Shown piece by piece: positions 11,501-22,430 of a stretch of 64,000 nt of DNA. How positions within the stretch are numbered: the stretch's first letter is position 1; every line of letters begins with the position of its first letter. This DNA comes from Dasypus novemcinctus (taxonomy: Eukaryota > Chordata > Mammalia > Cingulata > Dasypodidae), in assembly GCF_030445035.2 (NCBI RefSeq), contig NW_026688628.1:1860001-1924000 (forward strand). The letters are read 5' to 3'. A program made the position numbers and the translations under genes. Under the pieces are notes generated by a model that worked only from the letters and a program-made list of their open reading frames with translations, was not told where the DNA came from and searched no databases.

Positions 11501-12310
11501 TTTTTTTTTTTTTAGAGTTAAAATCTTTATTTATTTTATTTTATTTATTCATTTTTTAAAAATATATTGCATTCAAAAAATATGAGGTCCCCATTCACCC
11601 CACCTCCCCCACCCCACCACTCCCCCCACAGTAACACTCTCCGCCATCATCATGACACATCCATTGCATCTGGTGAATACATCTCTGGGCATCACTGCAC
11701 CCCATGGCCTGTAGTCCACACCATACCCCACACTCTCCCACATTCCATCCAGTGGGCCATGGGAGGACATACAATGTCCGGTAATTGTCCCTGCAGCACC
11801 ACCCAGGACAACTCCAAGTCCCAAAAATGCCTCCACATCTCATCTCTTCCTCCCATTCCCCACCCAGCAGCCACCATGGAAACCTTTTCCACATCAATGT
11901 TACATTTTCTCGATTATTAACCACAATAGTTCATGAATAGAATATCATTAAGTCCACTCTAATCTTCACTGTATTCCTCCTTCCTGTGGACCTTGGCTTG
12001 GTTGTGTCCATTCCACAACTATGTCAAGAGTGGGCTTAGATTCCACATGGATACTGGATGCAATGCTCCTGCTTTCAGTTGTAGGCACTCTAGGCTCCAT
12101 GGTATGGTGGTTGACCTTCTTCAACTCCATGTTAGCTGAGTGGGGTAAGTCCAATAAATCAGAGCGTAGGAGCAGAAGTCAGTTGAGGCTCAGGTCCTGG
12201 CTATCATATTGTCAGTTCAGAGATTCAAATCCCCTAGATATACCTTAAACCTCAGCATCAACTACAATTCCAGTAAAGCAGCATGAAAGGCTTGTGAAAA
12301 GAGATCACAT
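11501..12310 (-). mobile_element. 5'-truncated L1 (810 bp of 3'UTR) with TSD
   Basis: Minus-strand L1 3'UTR from the tail (T-run at 11501) to the equivalent of about 27800 in the full-length copy. It is flanked by a TSD of about 16 bp, ctcattcagagagctt, at 11485-11500 and 12311-12326. It is a young, cleanly delimited insertion with no coding part. Confidence 0.92.
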
Positions 12311-12326
12311 CTCATTCAGAGAGCTT

Positions 12327-12712
12327 TGGCACTTTTAGCACCAAGGTCAGGAGAAGTGTGTCTCTTCATACACATAATTGATTACTGTATTTATACTTTG
12401 TTAACCTTTACAATGCAACTATAATTCTAAGGATCCATCTTTTACCGGAATCTCTTACCAGAGTTTCCACTTAGGAGAATTTTTTAATTCATTTTCATAT
12501 GGAACATATTTAGTAATATGGAATCTCAAATTCCTTGATGTGGATAGTCTCTCAAAACTGCAGCTGGCATTTTAAATCCACTACACATCACAGTCGTTTT
12601 GTTATTTTGTGGCTAAACTAATTCATTCTGTTAGGCCAGATTTGGGATGAATTTAAAATGTTCAGGGAAATTTATAGGTGTGAATCCTCATTTTAAAAAA
12701 TAACACATCAAG
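12327..12712. other. No feature recognised
   Basis: Short AT-rich stretch between an L1 fragment and a SINE, with nothing identifiable. Confidence 0.4.
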
Positions 12713-12725
12713 AGCCTATCTACAG

Positions 12726-13141
12726 GGAAGCAGACTTGGTCCAGTGGATAGGGCATCTGTCTACCACATGGGAGGTCCACATGGGAGGTCTGCCGTTCAA
12801 ACTGAGGGCCTCCTTGACCCGTGTCCAGCTGGCCATGCACAGTGCTATTGCGTGCAAGGAGTACCATGCCACGCAGGGGTGTCCCTGCATAGGGGAGCCC
12901 CATATGCAAGGAGTGCACCCCATAAAGAGAGCCACCCATTGCGAAAGACAGTTCAGCCTGCCCAGGAATGGCACCGCACACATGGAGAGCTGACGCAGCA
13001 AGATGACACAACAGAAAAGAAACACAGATTCCTGTGCTGCTGACAACAACAGAAGCAGACAAAGAAGAACATGCATCAAATAGACACAGAGAACAGACAA
13101 CTGGGGGGGAGGGAGAAGGGGAAAGAAAAATTTTTTTAAAA
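12726..13141 (+). mobile_element. DAS-SINE with a 13-bp duplication in the tRNA head
   Basis: It has the same head and body as the SINE at 6780. The TSD is agcctatctacag (12713-12725) and agcctaactacag (13142-13154), with one mismatch. Within the head the 13-mer at 12765-12777 is repeated in tandem at 12778-12790, which lengthens the spacing between the A and B boxes. The body is longer than in the 6780 copy because it includes the 'gctgacgcagcaagatgac' block. Confidence 0.93.
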
Positions 13142-13159
13142 AGCCTAACTACAGATTTG

Positions 13160-14690
13160 TGGGAAATAGAAAAAGAAGGGCAAACTGTACCTAAATCTAG
13201 AAGAAGGAGAAAAATAATATAGATTTAAGTGAAGAGAAATGAACTAGACTAGAGAAAATACAATTGTGTGAACCAATGAAATTGGTTCTTGGAAAAGATC
13301 AATAAAATAGAAAAGGTTCTTTTAGATTGAAAAAGAAACAAGAAAGAGGATGCAAATTGCCAAAATAAAAAATGTAATCAGGGATGTTGCTAGATATTGC
13401 TGACATTAAAGGGATTATGAATTAAATCTATGAACAATTGTCTATCAGAAATCTAGAAAATAGAAGAAATGGACCAATTCCTAAAAACATGCAAGTTATC
13501 TAAATTGACTGGAAAGAAATAGATCTCAACAAAAACATAATGAGTAAAGAAATTCAATTAGTTATCAACAACTTCTCAAAACTAGAAGTCTAGGATCAGA
13601 CATCTTCCAAAATGAAATCTATGAAATATTCAAAGAAGAATTAATGACAATATTTTTCATAATCTTTCATCTTGAAGTTGATACATATAGCCTCCAAACT
13701 CATTCTATGAGACTAAAGTTATTTTGATGCCAAAACTACATAAAGCATATCAAAGAAAGTAAAGCAAGGAGCAATTTCTCTCATAAATATAGATGCAAAA
13801 CACTTAACAAATACTAGCATGTCAAATCCAAGAGAATATTACAAGAATTACCCACCAAGACAAAATGGGATTCAAAATGAATGTTCAACTTAAGAAAATC
13901 AATGTAATATACCCATTAACCCAATGAAAAGGAAATCACATGAAAATCTCAATTGATGCAGAAAATGTGAATGATAAATTCCAACACCTTTTCATGATAA
14001 AAATACATAGAAAAATAAAAATATAAATAACTCCCTAAACAGAATAAACAAAATATATAAGAAAACACAGGTAATCTTATCCTCAATCCTGAAAGAGTGG
14101 AAGTTATCTCTTTGAGATCTGGAACAAGACAAGGATGACTGCTTTCAATATTGCTATTCAGTATTATAGTGGAAGTTAAGAAATTAGGCCATAAAAGTAA
14201 ATAAAGGCTACCCAATTTAGAAAGAAAAAGTAAAATCATGTTTAAAGAGATGTGATTATCCTTATCTACATCATGACAAGCTGCCCCCAAAAAAACCGTA
14301 GAGCTCCTAAATGAATTCAACCAAATGAAACCTATCAGGTTTACATGAAAAAAAAAAGTTTATTTTATACAACAGAAAGAATATTCTTAAATGGACAATA
14401 CAAAAAAATCCATTCACCATAGCATCTAAAAGAAGAAAATGCATAGGAATAATTTTAACTAAACAGGATGCACAATGAAAACTTCAAAAAAAAGTTGAAT
14501 GAAATAATAAAAGAACTAAGTAAATGGCAAGGTATTCTGTGTTAATGAATAGGGATAATTAATATTGTTAAGATGTCAGTACTACCCAAAGTTATCTACA
14601 GCTTCAATGTAATTCCCATCTAAGTCCTAAGAGCCTTTTTAGCAGAAATGGAAAAGCTGATCCTGATTTATATGGAAATACACTCCAGGA
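13160..14690 (+). mobile_element. Ancient L1 ORF2 remnant
   Basis: The plus strand follows L1 ORF2 from the region after the endonuclease ('gatcaataaaatag') through the reverse transcriptase region to the 'aatcccatctaagtcc' area near 14620. Stops and indels are dense and no frame is kept. It is older than the L1s at 20006 and 50512. The 3' end is replaced by an L2-like segment. Confidence 0.75.
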
Positions 14691-14719
14691 GGACTCCAGT
14701 ACCATCTTATTATGTTGCA

Positions 14720-14880
14720 TTTACTTATTTGCTTATCTCATGCCTTCTAAAGGCTGTGAGCTGTTTGAGCAGAAGCAAAATATCTCACTCTTCTATTCAT
14801 TCCCAGAACATAACTTACTATTTACCATACAGTAATTTTGAATAAATATTTGTTAAATGATTAAGAAATAAATGATTGAG
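14720..14880 (+). mobile_element. L2-like 3' end
   Basis: The segment ends with 'aataaatatttgttaaatga', the characteristic L2 3' terminus. It is preceded by 'ctgtgagctgtttgagcag', similar to the L2 3' region. It is decayed and assigned by eye. Confidence 0.6.
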
Positions 14881-15294
14881 TGAGTTGCACATATATTGCT
14901 AAGTTTTGGGGAGAATGGAGAAGAAGTGAGAGAAAAGGAAATCTTGTTAACAGAGGGAAGTCTCATGACTCCAAAGGAGACAGATTTGAAACAAGATATT
15001 TTAGTGTACCCAGAATCTTTTTTACTATCAGTGATAGAGAAACCATTTTGGGAAACCTTGTAATATTAGAGTTCACATCTAAAGAAAGGTGACTTCCTAC
15101 AGGGAAGGAAGGTGTTCAGTGGGATAAGAGATGGACATGGTTCTTCATATCTGTCTTCTGAGGGTCAAAACTGGCATGAGTTTGCTTTGTGGTTTTCTTT
15201 CTTACCTCCAGAGAAGTATATATCTTATCAAGAAGAGAGATAAAAGAATAACTCATTAATGAGTTTCATGAAATGAAATCCCTAAAGATCTCTG
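14881..15294. other. No feature recognised
   Basis: No gene, exon or repeat family was recognised. Confidence 0.35.
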
Positions 15295-15580
15295 TGGCAG
15301 GTTGATACTATTTATGAATTCCAAGAAGAGATTTAGATTATGTTTGTAAACTGGTCTGTTCCTCTGTATATGGTACCCTTTGATTGATTTAAATTCATTT
15401 TTTTTTTACATTTACCTGATTAAATCAAGGTTAGAGCTTTGATTTGAGAATATCATTAGTGGTACTCAGGGTTGAGTCCCTGCTCCCTTGGAGTCCTATA
15501 TAAATGAACACTCACTCATGAAGATACGCAGGAGAAGACACACAGTGGAACACAATTTCATAGATAGAGATTTCTGTTTC
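15295..15580 (+). repeat. Unclassified interspersed repeat with a TATA-like box
   Basis: The layout ('ggcaggttgatactattta' start, 'tatataaatg' at about 15498) looks like an LTR or MER-type repeat. I cannot name the family, and neither terminal inverted repeats nor a TSD could be fixed. Confidence 0.3.
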
Positions 15581-16489
15581 ACTGCTTTTTCTTTTTCTAA
15601 AATTTTGTGAAGAATCCAGTTCAACACATTCATCCATTTTTTCTTTTAGTAATTCAACTGACATTTAGTCATCAAACAATATGAAGAACTAAATATGAAT
15701 CTGGGAATGAAGAAGTGAATGACACATTGTTTCTTTTACAATAAGATTATATCTAAACAGGTTAAGAGACATAGAAATGAGTACATGCCATATCCTGAGC
15801 TGGCTCTGATGGTGAAGAGGGTCTAGAACTTTGGACTCATCCTGTGCTGTGTGAGTTAGTGAAAGCATCATGTGGGACCTCATGATTGAACTGAGCCGTA
15901 AAGGAGGAATTGGAATAATTCCATGAGGATGTGGAGGTAGAAGCACAACAAAAAGTGGTAGGAGGGACACAAATGTGAGTTCAGTATAATCATAGGATGT
16001 GGTACAGTTTTAAAAATAGTTCTAAATATCTGATGAACAATGATGGGCATTCATGAAAAGTGGAAAATGAGCCTTGTAACAGAGAGCCTTGCATTCTGTC
16101 CACAAATTGGATATTTATGTTTCAGGTTGTTGGAGTCTGTGTAGAGTTTAGAGACAGTGATGTTCATGAAAACCCTTGCCAAGTAGAAAGATTTCTCTGG
16201 GTTAATATGAATCTATCTGTTGTAAAAACTTTGGACAGATGATGAGGGATGAAAATAGAATGGTGGATGCAGGTAAGGAGGTGTGGTGAGTTAGTATATG
16301 TGGGGTTGAATCATAAAGTATTCACTATTAATGCTTGGCATAATGTCAGTCATTTCATGTTCATCATTTTATTTAGTTATTCCAATTACTCTATGAAATC
16401 AGAGTAATTTTCCAATGCATGTAATTGTGTCGGATTGAATCTTGGAGTTTTATGATCCTAGGAATTTGCATTTCACTAAAAATTTTACT
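15581..16489. other. No gene recognised; possible old MIR/L2 trace near 16330-16420
   Basis: The stretch 'tcatcattttatttagttattccaattactctatgaaat' region (split here for brevity) resembles the core of MIR-type SINEs. The similarity is weak. The rest is unassigned. Confidence 0.3.
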
Positions 16490-17250
16490 TCTTAATAAAC
16501 TTAATATTTAGAACAGTTTTAGAGTTGCAGAAATCCTGTAAGGATGTTATAGATAGTTTCCAAGAACCTCTTACCCACTTTCTCCTGTTTGTACCATCTG
16601 CCATCCAAAATAACACCTAATATTTATTTGTCATAACTTCTTAGTCACTTTGTGATTGTGGCAGCTTCTCAGACTCTTCTTGGTTTTGATAACCTGGATA
16701 CTTTCGAGGAGTGTAGGTAAGGTATATTGTAAAGTTTCCCTCAGTTTGAATTTTCTGATGTTCTTCTCATGATTAGACTGAGTTTATGGGTTTTTGGAAG
16801 AATACACCAGAGATAAAGTATCATTTTCATCACATCATAACCAGGGTGCATCTTATCAACTTGACTTATCATTGTTGATATTGACTTCTTTCAGCAATGA
16901 TTTGTGGTTCCCCAGCATAAAGTTCCTCATTTCTCTAACCTTCCTTATATCACCTTTGGGAAGAAGTCACCAAGTGAAACCCGTATTTCAAGAGTGGGAT
17001 TTTTCTCCATGGCCTTGAAAGAGAAAGATCTACATAAATTATTGATTTTTTTCCTGCAAGAGAGATTTGTCTTTTCTTTTTTATTTAATCAATTATTTAT
17101 TACTATCAGGATGAACTCATGAAATTTATATGATACTTTTAGTTGTGATACAATACTACTTTTCTTGTTGTTTAATTTGTTCCACTTTTGGCCATGGGGG
17201 TGAAATGTCAACTGTACTCTTTATCTGTAGTATAACCCCATCATTGAGAG
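16490..17250 (-). mobile_element. Ancient L1M-type 3'UTR, antisense
   Basis: The plus strand reads like the complement of an old mammalian-wide L1M 3' end: 'gaacagttttagagttgcag' at the left, then 'ctcatgattagactga' (about 16767), 'atcacatcataaccagg' (about 16830) and 'agatctacataaatt' (about 17026). No coding sequence. Confidence 0.65.
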
Positions 17251-17829
17251 TTTTATTTTAGCACATATTTACTCTATGATACTATAAATTGTGCCAGTCA
17301 TTTCTTGCATGTTTCTCTCCTAGAGTCAATAATTTCTCCAAGAAGACACTTATTGGATAATGGTACTGTGCCTTCTAAGGCTTCTCTGAAGAGAGTGTGA
17401 GGAGACATATGTGTGTATATACACATTTATAAATATGTCTACATACAACACTATCTATATTTACCTATACATGAGTTAATAATTCTAAACTATTAACATA
17501 TAGAACATTCTAGCCTCCTCCCTTGCTTATCTGTAATCACCTATTTCACAGTGTGAAAAATATTCCCTCATCTGTCAACTATCTATGAAACTTGATTCCA
17601 GTGCAAATGCATAGAAGCATTAGAATTGTTAATCCATACATTGTGGGTTGGTACATTGTTAATTAGAATACTGTACTTCATAGTTTCTTTTGGCTTTATT
17701 TTACAGAGTCCATTCATATCCAATATTACTTCTTTTTTTAAAGTTTAAAACATATCATTGAAAATGTCTTTAAACATAATTAATTATGAAAATAATACAC
17801 ATTTATAGGGAATGAGTAGATTTTTTCCA
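17251..17829. other. No feature recognised
   Basis: AT-rich DNA, including a short TATG/ACATA-rich patch around 17400-17480. No gene or named repeat. Confidence 0.35.
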
Positions 17830-18320
17830 AAATGTTACACTGAAAAATATAAGAAGTTCCTTTACACCCCACTCCCCACTGTATCATTTTTAATTGTATT
17901 TTTTGATGATACATATATCACAAACAAATTACATTAAAAAAATAAGAGGTTCCCATAAACCCCCTACCCCACTCTTCCCACATGAACAACCTCATTCATC
18001 ATTGTGGTTCATTTGTTGCATTTGGTGGATACATTTTGGAGCGCTGCTGCACCACGTGGATTATAGTTTACATTTTAGTTTACACTCTCCCCCAGTCCAT
18101 TCAGTAGGTTATGGCAGGATATATAATGTCCAGCATCTGTCCTTGCAATATCATTTAGGACAACTCCAAGTCCCCAAATTGTCCCTACATCACCTCTTTT
18201 CTTCCTTCTCCCTGTTCTCAGCAACTACTGTGGCCACTTACTCCACATCAATGCTCAATTTCTTCCATTGTCAGTCACAACAATGTGTGCGTAAGTGGCT
18301 CTCTGAATCTTGAAGTTTCA
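17830..18320 (-). mobile_element. L1 3' end with duplicated tail, antisense
   Basis: The minus strand carries about 400 nt of distal L1 3'UTR (18320 down to 17890), ending in 'gatatatgtatc' and an A-rich linker. A second, shorter copy of the terminal G-rich and 'aacttcttat' block follows at 17880-17830. The linker matches that of the doubled tail at 58985-59275. Confidence 0.75.
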
Positions 18321-18764
18321 GAATCAGCAAGGCCAACTCTTCATCATCTCTGAACACTCTATTCTTAAAAATCTTTTTATATTTTATGAAAGTATATCAT
18401 TCATACATAAACATGCACACTAAAGATTGTGATCTTACAAAATATACATACATAACATCACACAGGGGTCTCATACAACACCCTTCCACCAACTCTTTGC
18501 ATTGTGAAACATTTGCTACAAACTGTACATGAACGTCATCACAATATTACTACCAACTATAGATCCTATATTGCACTTGGTGTATTTTTTCCCCAACTCA
18601 TACTATTTTTTTATAATATTTTTATTACAAATATTGTGAACTTGCAAAACAATCATATAAATGTGTAAATTTCCCATACAACTCCACACTCTGGTGGAAC
18701 ATTTATTACAGATTATGAGACAATATGACCAGACTATTACCACCAATCATGGTCCATAGCATAC

Positions 18765-19225
18765 TTTTTTTTTAGGGTCATGCAAACCTTTATCTTTCTT
18801 TTTTAAAAAAAAGATTTATTTATTTATTTATTTCACTACCCTTCCCCCCGCCCCCAACCCCAGTTGTCTGTTCTCTGTGTCTATTTGCTGTATCTTCTTC
18901 TTTGTCCGCTTCTGTTGTTGTCAGCGGCACAGGAATCTGTGTTTCTTTTTATTGTGTCATCTTGTTGTGTCACCTCTCCGTGTGTGCGGCACCATTCCTG
19001 GGCAGGCTGCACTTTCTTTCACACTGGGCAGCTCTCCTTACGGGGTACACTCCTTGCGCATGGGGCTCCCCTACACAGGGAACACCCCTGCATGGCAGGG
19101 CACTCCTTGCATCCATCAGCACTGCACATGGGCCAGCTGCACACGGGTCAAGGAGGCCCGGGGTTTGAACTGCAGACCTCCCATGTAGTAGACAGGCACC
19201 CTAACCACTGGGCCAAGTCCACCGC
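18765..19225 (-). mobile_element. DAS-SINE with an extra 3' segment between two A-tails
   Basis: SINE on the minus strand, with its tRNA-derived head at the right (A-box complement near 19205). The TSD ccatagcatac is perfect at 18754-18764 and 19226-19236. The SINE's own A/T-rich end is at about 18800-18830. Between it and the left TSD lies about 20 nt of non-SINE sequence followed by a second A-run (T-run on the plus strand at 18765-18773). This suggests read-through of the source SINE and a short 3' transduction. Confidence 0.92.
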
Positions 19226-19477
19226 CCATAGCATACATTTGACACATTTTTTCCATACACCTCTATTATCAACACAGTACAGCTTGACATTTATGCAAGA
19301 ATATTATAGTATTGCTGTTAACCACAGTCTATAGGTCACGCCAACTGTAGTTTTCCATGTATATACAATAGTGATATACATCTGCTCTAGCTCACAGAAG
19401 AACTTGCTTGCATTTGTACCCTTAACCACAATTCTCAACTGCCTCTCAACTGTGTATTTCAGTCCCTCGGGTATTCT

Positions 19478-19872
19478 TTTTTTTCTTTAAAGATTTATTT
19501 ATTTATTTCTCTCCCCCACTCTGCCCCAGTTGTCTGTTCTCTGTGTCTATCTCCCGTGTGTTCTTCTTTGTCCACTTCTGTTGTTGTCAGTGGCATGGGA
19601 ATCTGTGTTTCTTTTTGTTCCGTCATCTTGCTGTGTGTTGCCATGCCATTCCTGGGCAGGCTGAAATTTCTTTTGCACTGGATAGCTCTCCTTATGGGGC
19701 TCCTTGTGCATGGAGCTCCCCGATGTGGGGACACCCCTGTGTGGCAGGGCACTCCTTGCATGCATTAGCACTGCACACAGGCCAGCCCCACACAGGTCAA
19801 GGAGGCCTGGTGTTTGAACTGCAGATGTCCTATGTGGTGGATTGATGCCCTATCCACTGGGCCAAGTCTCCT
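19478..19872 (-). mobile_element. DAS-SINE inserted in old L1
   Basis: Minus-strand SINE with the same body as the others and its tail at the left (TTTATTTATTT block, 19493-19510). The flanks 'tattctt' at 19472-19478 and 19884-19890 are compatible with a TSD, and the interrupted L1 text resumes after it. The body lacks part of the segment around 19640-19660 seen in other copies. Confidence 0.88.
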
Positions 19873-20005
19873 TCCCCCTTAGTTATTCTTTAGTTTTCTT
19901 TCAGCCACAATCCCATTTATAATCCAGTTACTACTCCCTATAATGTGTTATTATCAACTCTATCCGTCTCCACACTTTTAAGTAGAGTTAATTAAAACTT
20001 CTACA

Positions 20006-21700
20006 GGAGGAGGCAGGGCAAGATGGTGTCTGAGTGAGTGCAGCTCACAGTCTCTCCTGCAAAGAAGCAGCCACGTGGTGTTGGAGACTTCCCGGAGCGG
20101 ATATTTTCAGGGGCTTGCAAGGCAGGAGGTGTATGGACATCTATTTTTTAGAGACAGTGACAGAAGTAGTGCTTGCTAAAGGTTAAATTGTGGGTTACAA
20201 GCACAGAAGTTGGAAGCTGTGGGGAGGCGGGACCCTTCCACTTACGGCTGGCGGCCACAGTGTTCCCTGAGAACTGTCAGTTGTGTGGTGGTGTTCCTGG
20301 GCACCATGATCCCCAGATACGTGGTCTCCAGGTCTGTGTCCCCTCAGCCCCCATATTCCGCATTCCACACAACTACATACTCTGAGTCTGCAGTGTCCCG
20401 GGCTTCCCTTTCCCAAGTCCAGCACTTCTGGAGGTCTGGGATTGCCTGAGCCCTCCGGTTTTGGACTGACTCCGTGAGTGGGAGGGATTCGGTAGGAGGT
20501 GCAGCACAGGGACCAAGCGAGTGCAGGTTCAATTTTCTGGTTCCCCCTCCCTCCATTTTCTGTGTATTTGTACTTCGAGGAGCATACCAGCTGGCTTGGG
20601 GAGAGCCTGGGAGGAAAGGAGTGGTGAATCTGGTGACAAAACCCAATTCACCTAAATACCCTGTGATATGAAACTTGGTCTGGGAGAAGGTGGAGTCAGA
20701 AAATCAACTAGCCCTCTCATAGCACACCTAAAGGAGAGGGAATGTAGGAGGTCCTTTCCAAGCTTCCAGTAGCATACTTGGGGTTCCTGGTGAGCTGTGT
20801 GTGCTCTCTCTGGAAATAAAAGTCACTGTTTTCTTTGCAGAGCTGGTTCAACAAGGACCCACTTGAATCTCCTACTGGACCTCTCAGGCAGCTTTCTTGC
20901 TGCCCTGGGAGACAGGGAAGTAAAGAGGGGAAAAAGGGGATATGTAAAATCCCTAAGCATTTTATTTGACTGCAAAGAGATACCTTGCTTAAAACTTTGT
21001 CTGGCATTTTATTGGGTTGTCTTCTTGTTTTTGTTTTTGCTTTCTCTTTATCCCCCAAGGATCTTTTTTCTTTCTTTTTTCTTTTTTGCTCTTTTTCTTT
21101 TTCTTGCTTACTTAACCCCTCCTTTTTGTTCCTTTTTTCCCTTTTCTTTCTTTCATTGCCTTCTTTTTTTATTTTCTTTATATTAGGTGCTGCAGGGAGT
21201 TATTCACATCTGCTGTATTTCCTCATCCTCCATTCCACTTTTGTGTGTATATTGATTTGGGCCACCAACACTATCCCATTTCCTCTACATCTTTCTATCC
21301 TCCATCATTTATTGTTTCTCTTACATTACACATCTCTTTGTTTGCCCCCCTATTTTTCTGAATTTATTTCTAATACCTTTGCTCTGTTTTCTGTCTTATA
21401 TTCACTATTTATATTATTGTCCTTTATTTTCTCTTTCCCTCTCTCCTGAACACACTGGCCTTTTAATTCACACTATATTCCTCCCCATATTTAGTTACTA
21501 TCTCATTATACATACACTACTTTTCGCACTGTTGTAAGTATACATACCTTACATGAGCCAAATATCCATTCTCCTAGATCACACATGGTTCCTCTGAATA
21601 TTTATTATCAATGCTACTATTGTTCATTTTTCTTCTCTTACTTCTTTGGCTTTCCCTGCCCTTAATATTTTCCTTCAAGTGAACTTAGCCAACAACAAGG
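20006..21700 (+). promoter_or_regulatory. L1 5'UTR (internal promoter region)
   Basis: This is the 5' end of the L1 at 20006-28574. It is GC-richer at the start, with a strong pyrimidine tract at about 21000-21200. Its first 100 nt align with the isolated L1 5'UTR at 46978. In L1 families this region holds the Pol II promoter. Here that role is inferred from position and family, not from specific factor sites. Confidence 0.75.
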
Positions 21701-21709
21701 AAATAGAAT

Positions 21710-22430
21710 AAGAAGAACAAAGTGACAAAGAGAAGAATTAAAACACATGCAAAAAAACTAATTAAACACCAAACTAGACAAAGAAGATAAGCAACTGATT
21801 AAAACCATCAAGATAAAATGATGCAACAAAAAATTACAAACCAAAATAATAATCTGGAAAACATGCTCCAATCCAGTGAACAAACTAAAACCAGGAAGAG
21901 TAACAGAACATCAAACAAGTAATTAAAGCTCTCAAAACATATATTAGGGACAAATTTGATGAGGTGGAGGAAGAGATTAAGAACATGAAGAAAACACTTA
22001 GAGAGAATACAGAAGAAATTGCAATCATACACAAAAAGATAACAGATGTGATGGTGATGAACAGCACAATTCTAGAAATCAAAATTACACTCTCTGCAAA
22101 TAACAGCAGACTTGAAGAGGCACAGAAAAGAATTAGTGGTGTGGAAGACAGTATATCTGAAATCAAACAGATAGTAGAACTGATCAATAAAAAGAAAGAA
22201 AACTTCCAACAGGGACTTAGGGACCGGAATGACAATGCAAAACACACAAACATATGCATTACAGGCATCCCAGAAGGAGAAGAGAAGGGGACAGAAGGAG
22301 TGTTGGAGGAAATAATGGCTGAAAACTTCCCAAATCTACTGAGGGAGATGGATGTACATGTCCAGGAAGCACAATGCACTCCAAACAGCATAAATTCCAA
22401 CAGGCCTACCCCAAGACATATACTTGTCCA
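21710..22430 (+). pseudogene. L1 ORF1 remnant (RNA-binding chaperone), 3' part deleted
   Basis: The open part starts near 21964 and shows a coiled-coil (EEEIKNMKKTLRENTEEI, then NSRLEEAQKRISGVEDSI). The start of the RNA-recognition domain follows, with ITGIPEGEEKGTEG, AENFPNLLREMDVHVQEAQ and RPTPRHILVQL. These are diagnostic of L1 ORF1p. The frame upstream of 21964 is broken by stops. The C-terminal domain is missing: after RHILVQL (about 22430) the sequence jumps directly into the endonuclease part of ORF2. Confidence 0.9.

Larger units (their letters stand above)
18355..20005 (-). mobile_element. Old L1 3'UTR, antisense (3' part of an interrupted element)
   Basis: The minus strand reads as the 3'UTR of an older L1, for example the complement of 19895-20005 and of 18380-18764. 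It is interrupted by two DAS-SINEs (18765-19225, 19478-19872). It continues, after the 8.57-kb L1, at 28587-31218 with the matching ORF2 in the same orientation. The interruption is marked by the TSD of the younger L1. Confidence 0.75.

Noticed and set aside
11567-12248. Pair of ORFs on opposite strands with Pro/His-rich and Trp-rich products
   Set aside because: They translate the C-rich and G-rich strands of a 5'-truncated L1 3'UTR. The equivalents recur at 57.8 and 28.3 kb.
20985-21449. Hydrophobic 154-residue ORF looking like a membrane protein
   Set aside because: It translates the pyrimidine-rich tract of the L1 5'UTR (Phe/Leu/Ser-rich). The same happens at 48.1 kb in the other L1 5'UTR.
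21885-22400. 171-residue minus-strand ORF
   Set aside because: It is the antisense shadow of L1 ORF1. The plus-strand reading has clear ORF1p motifs.
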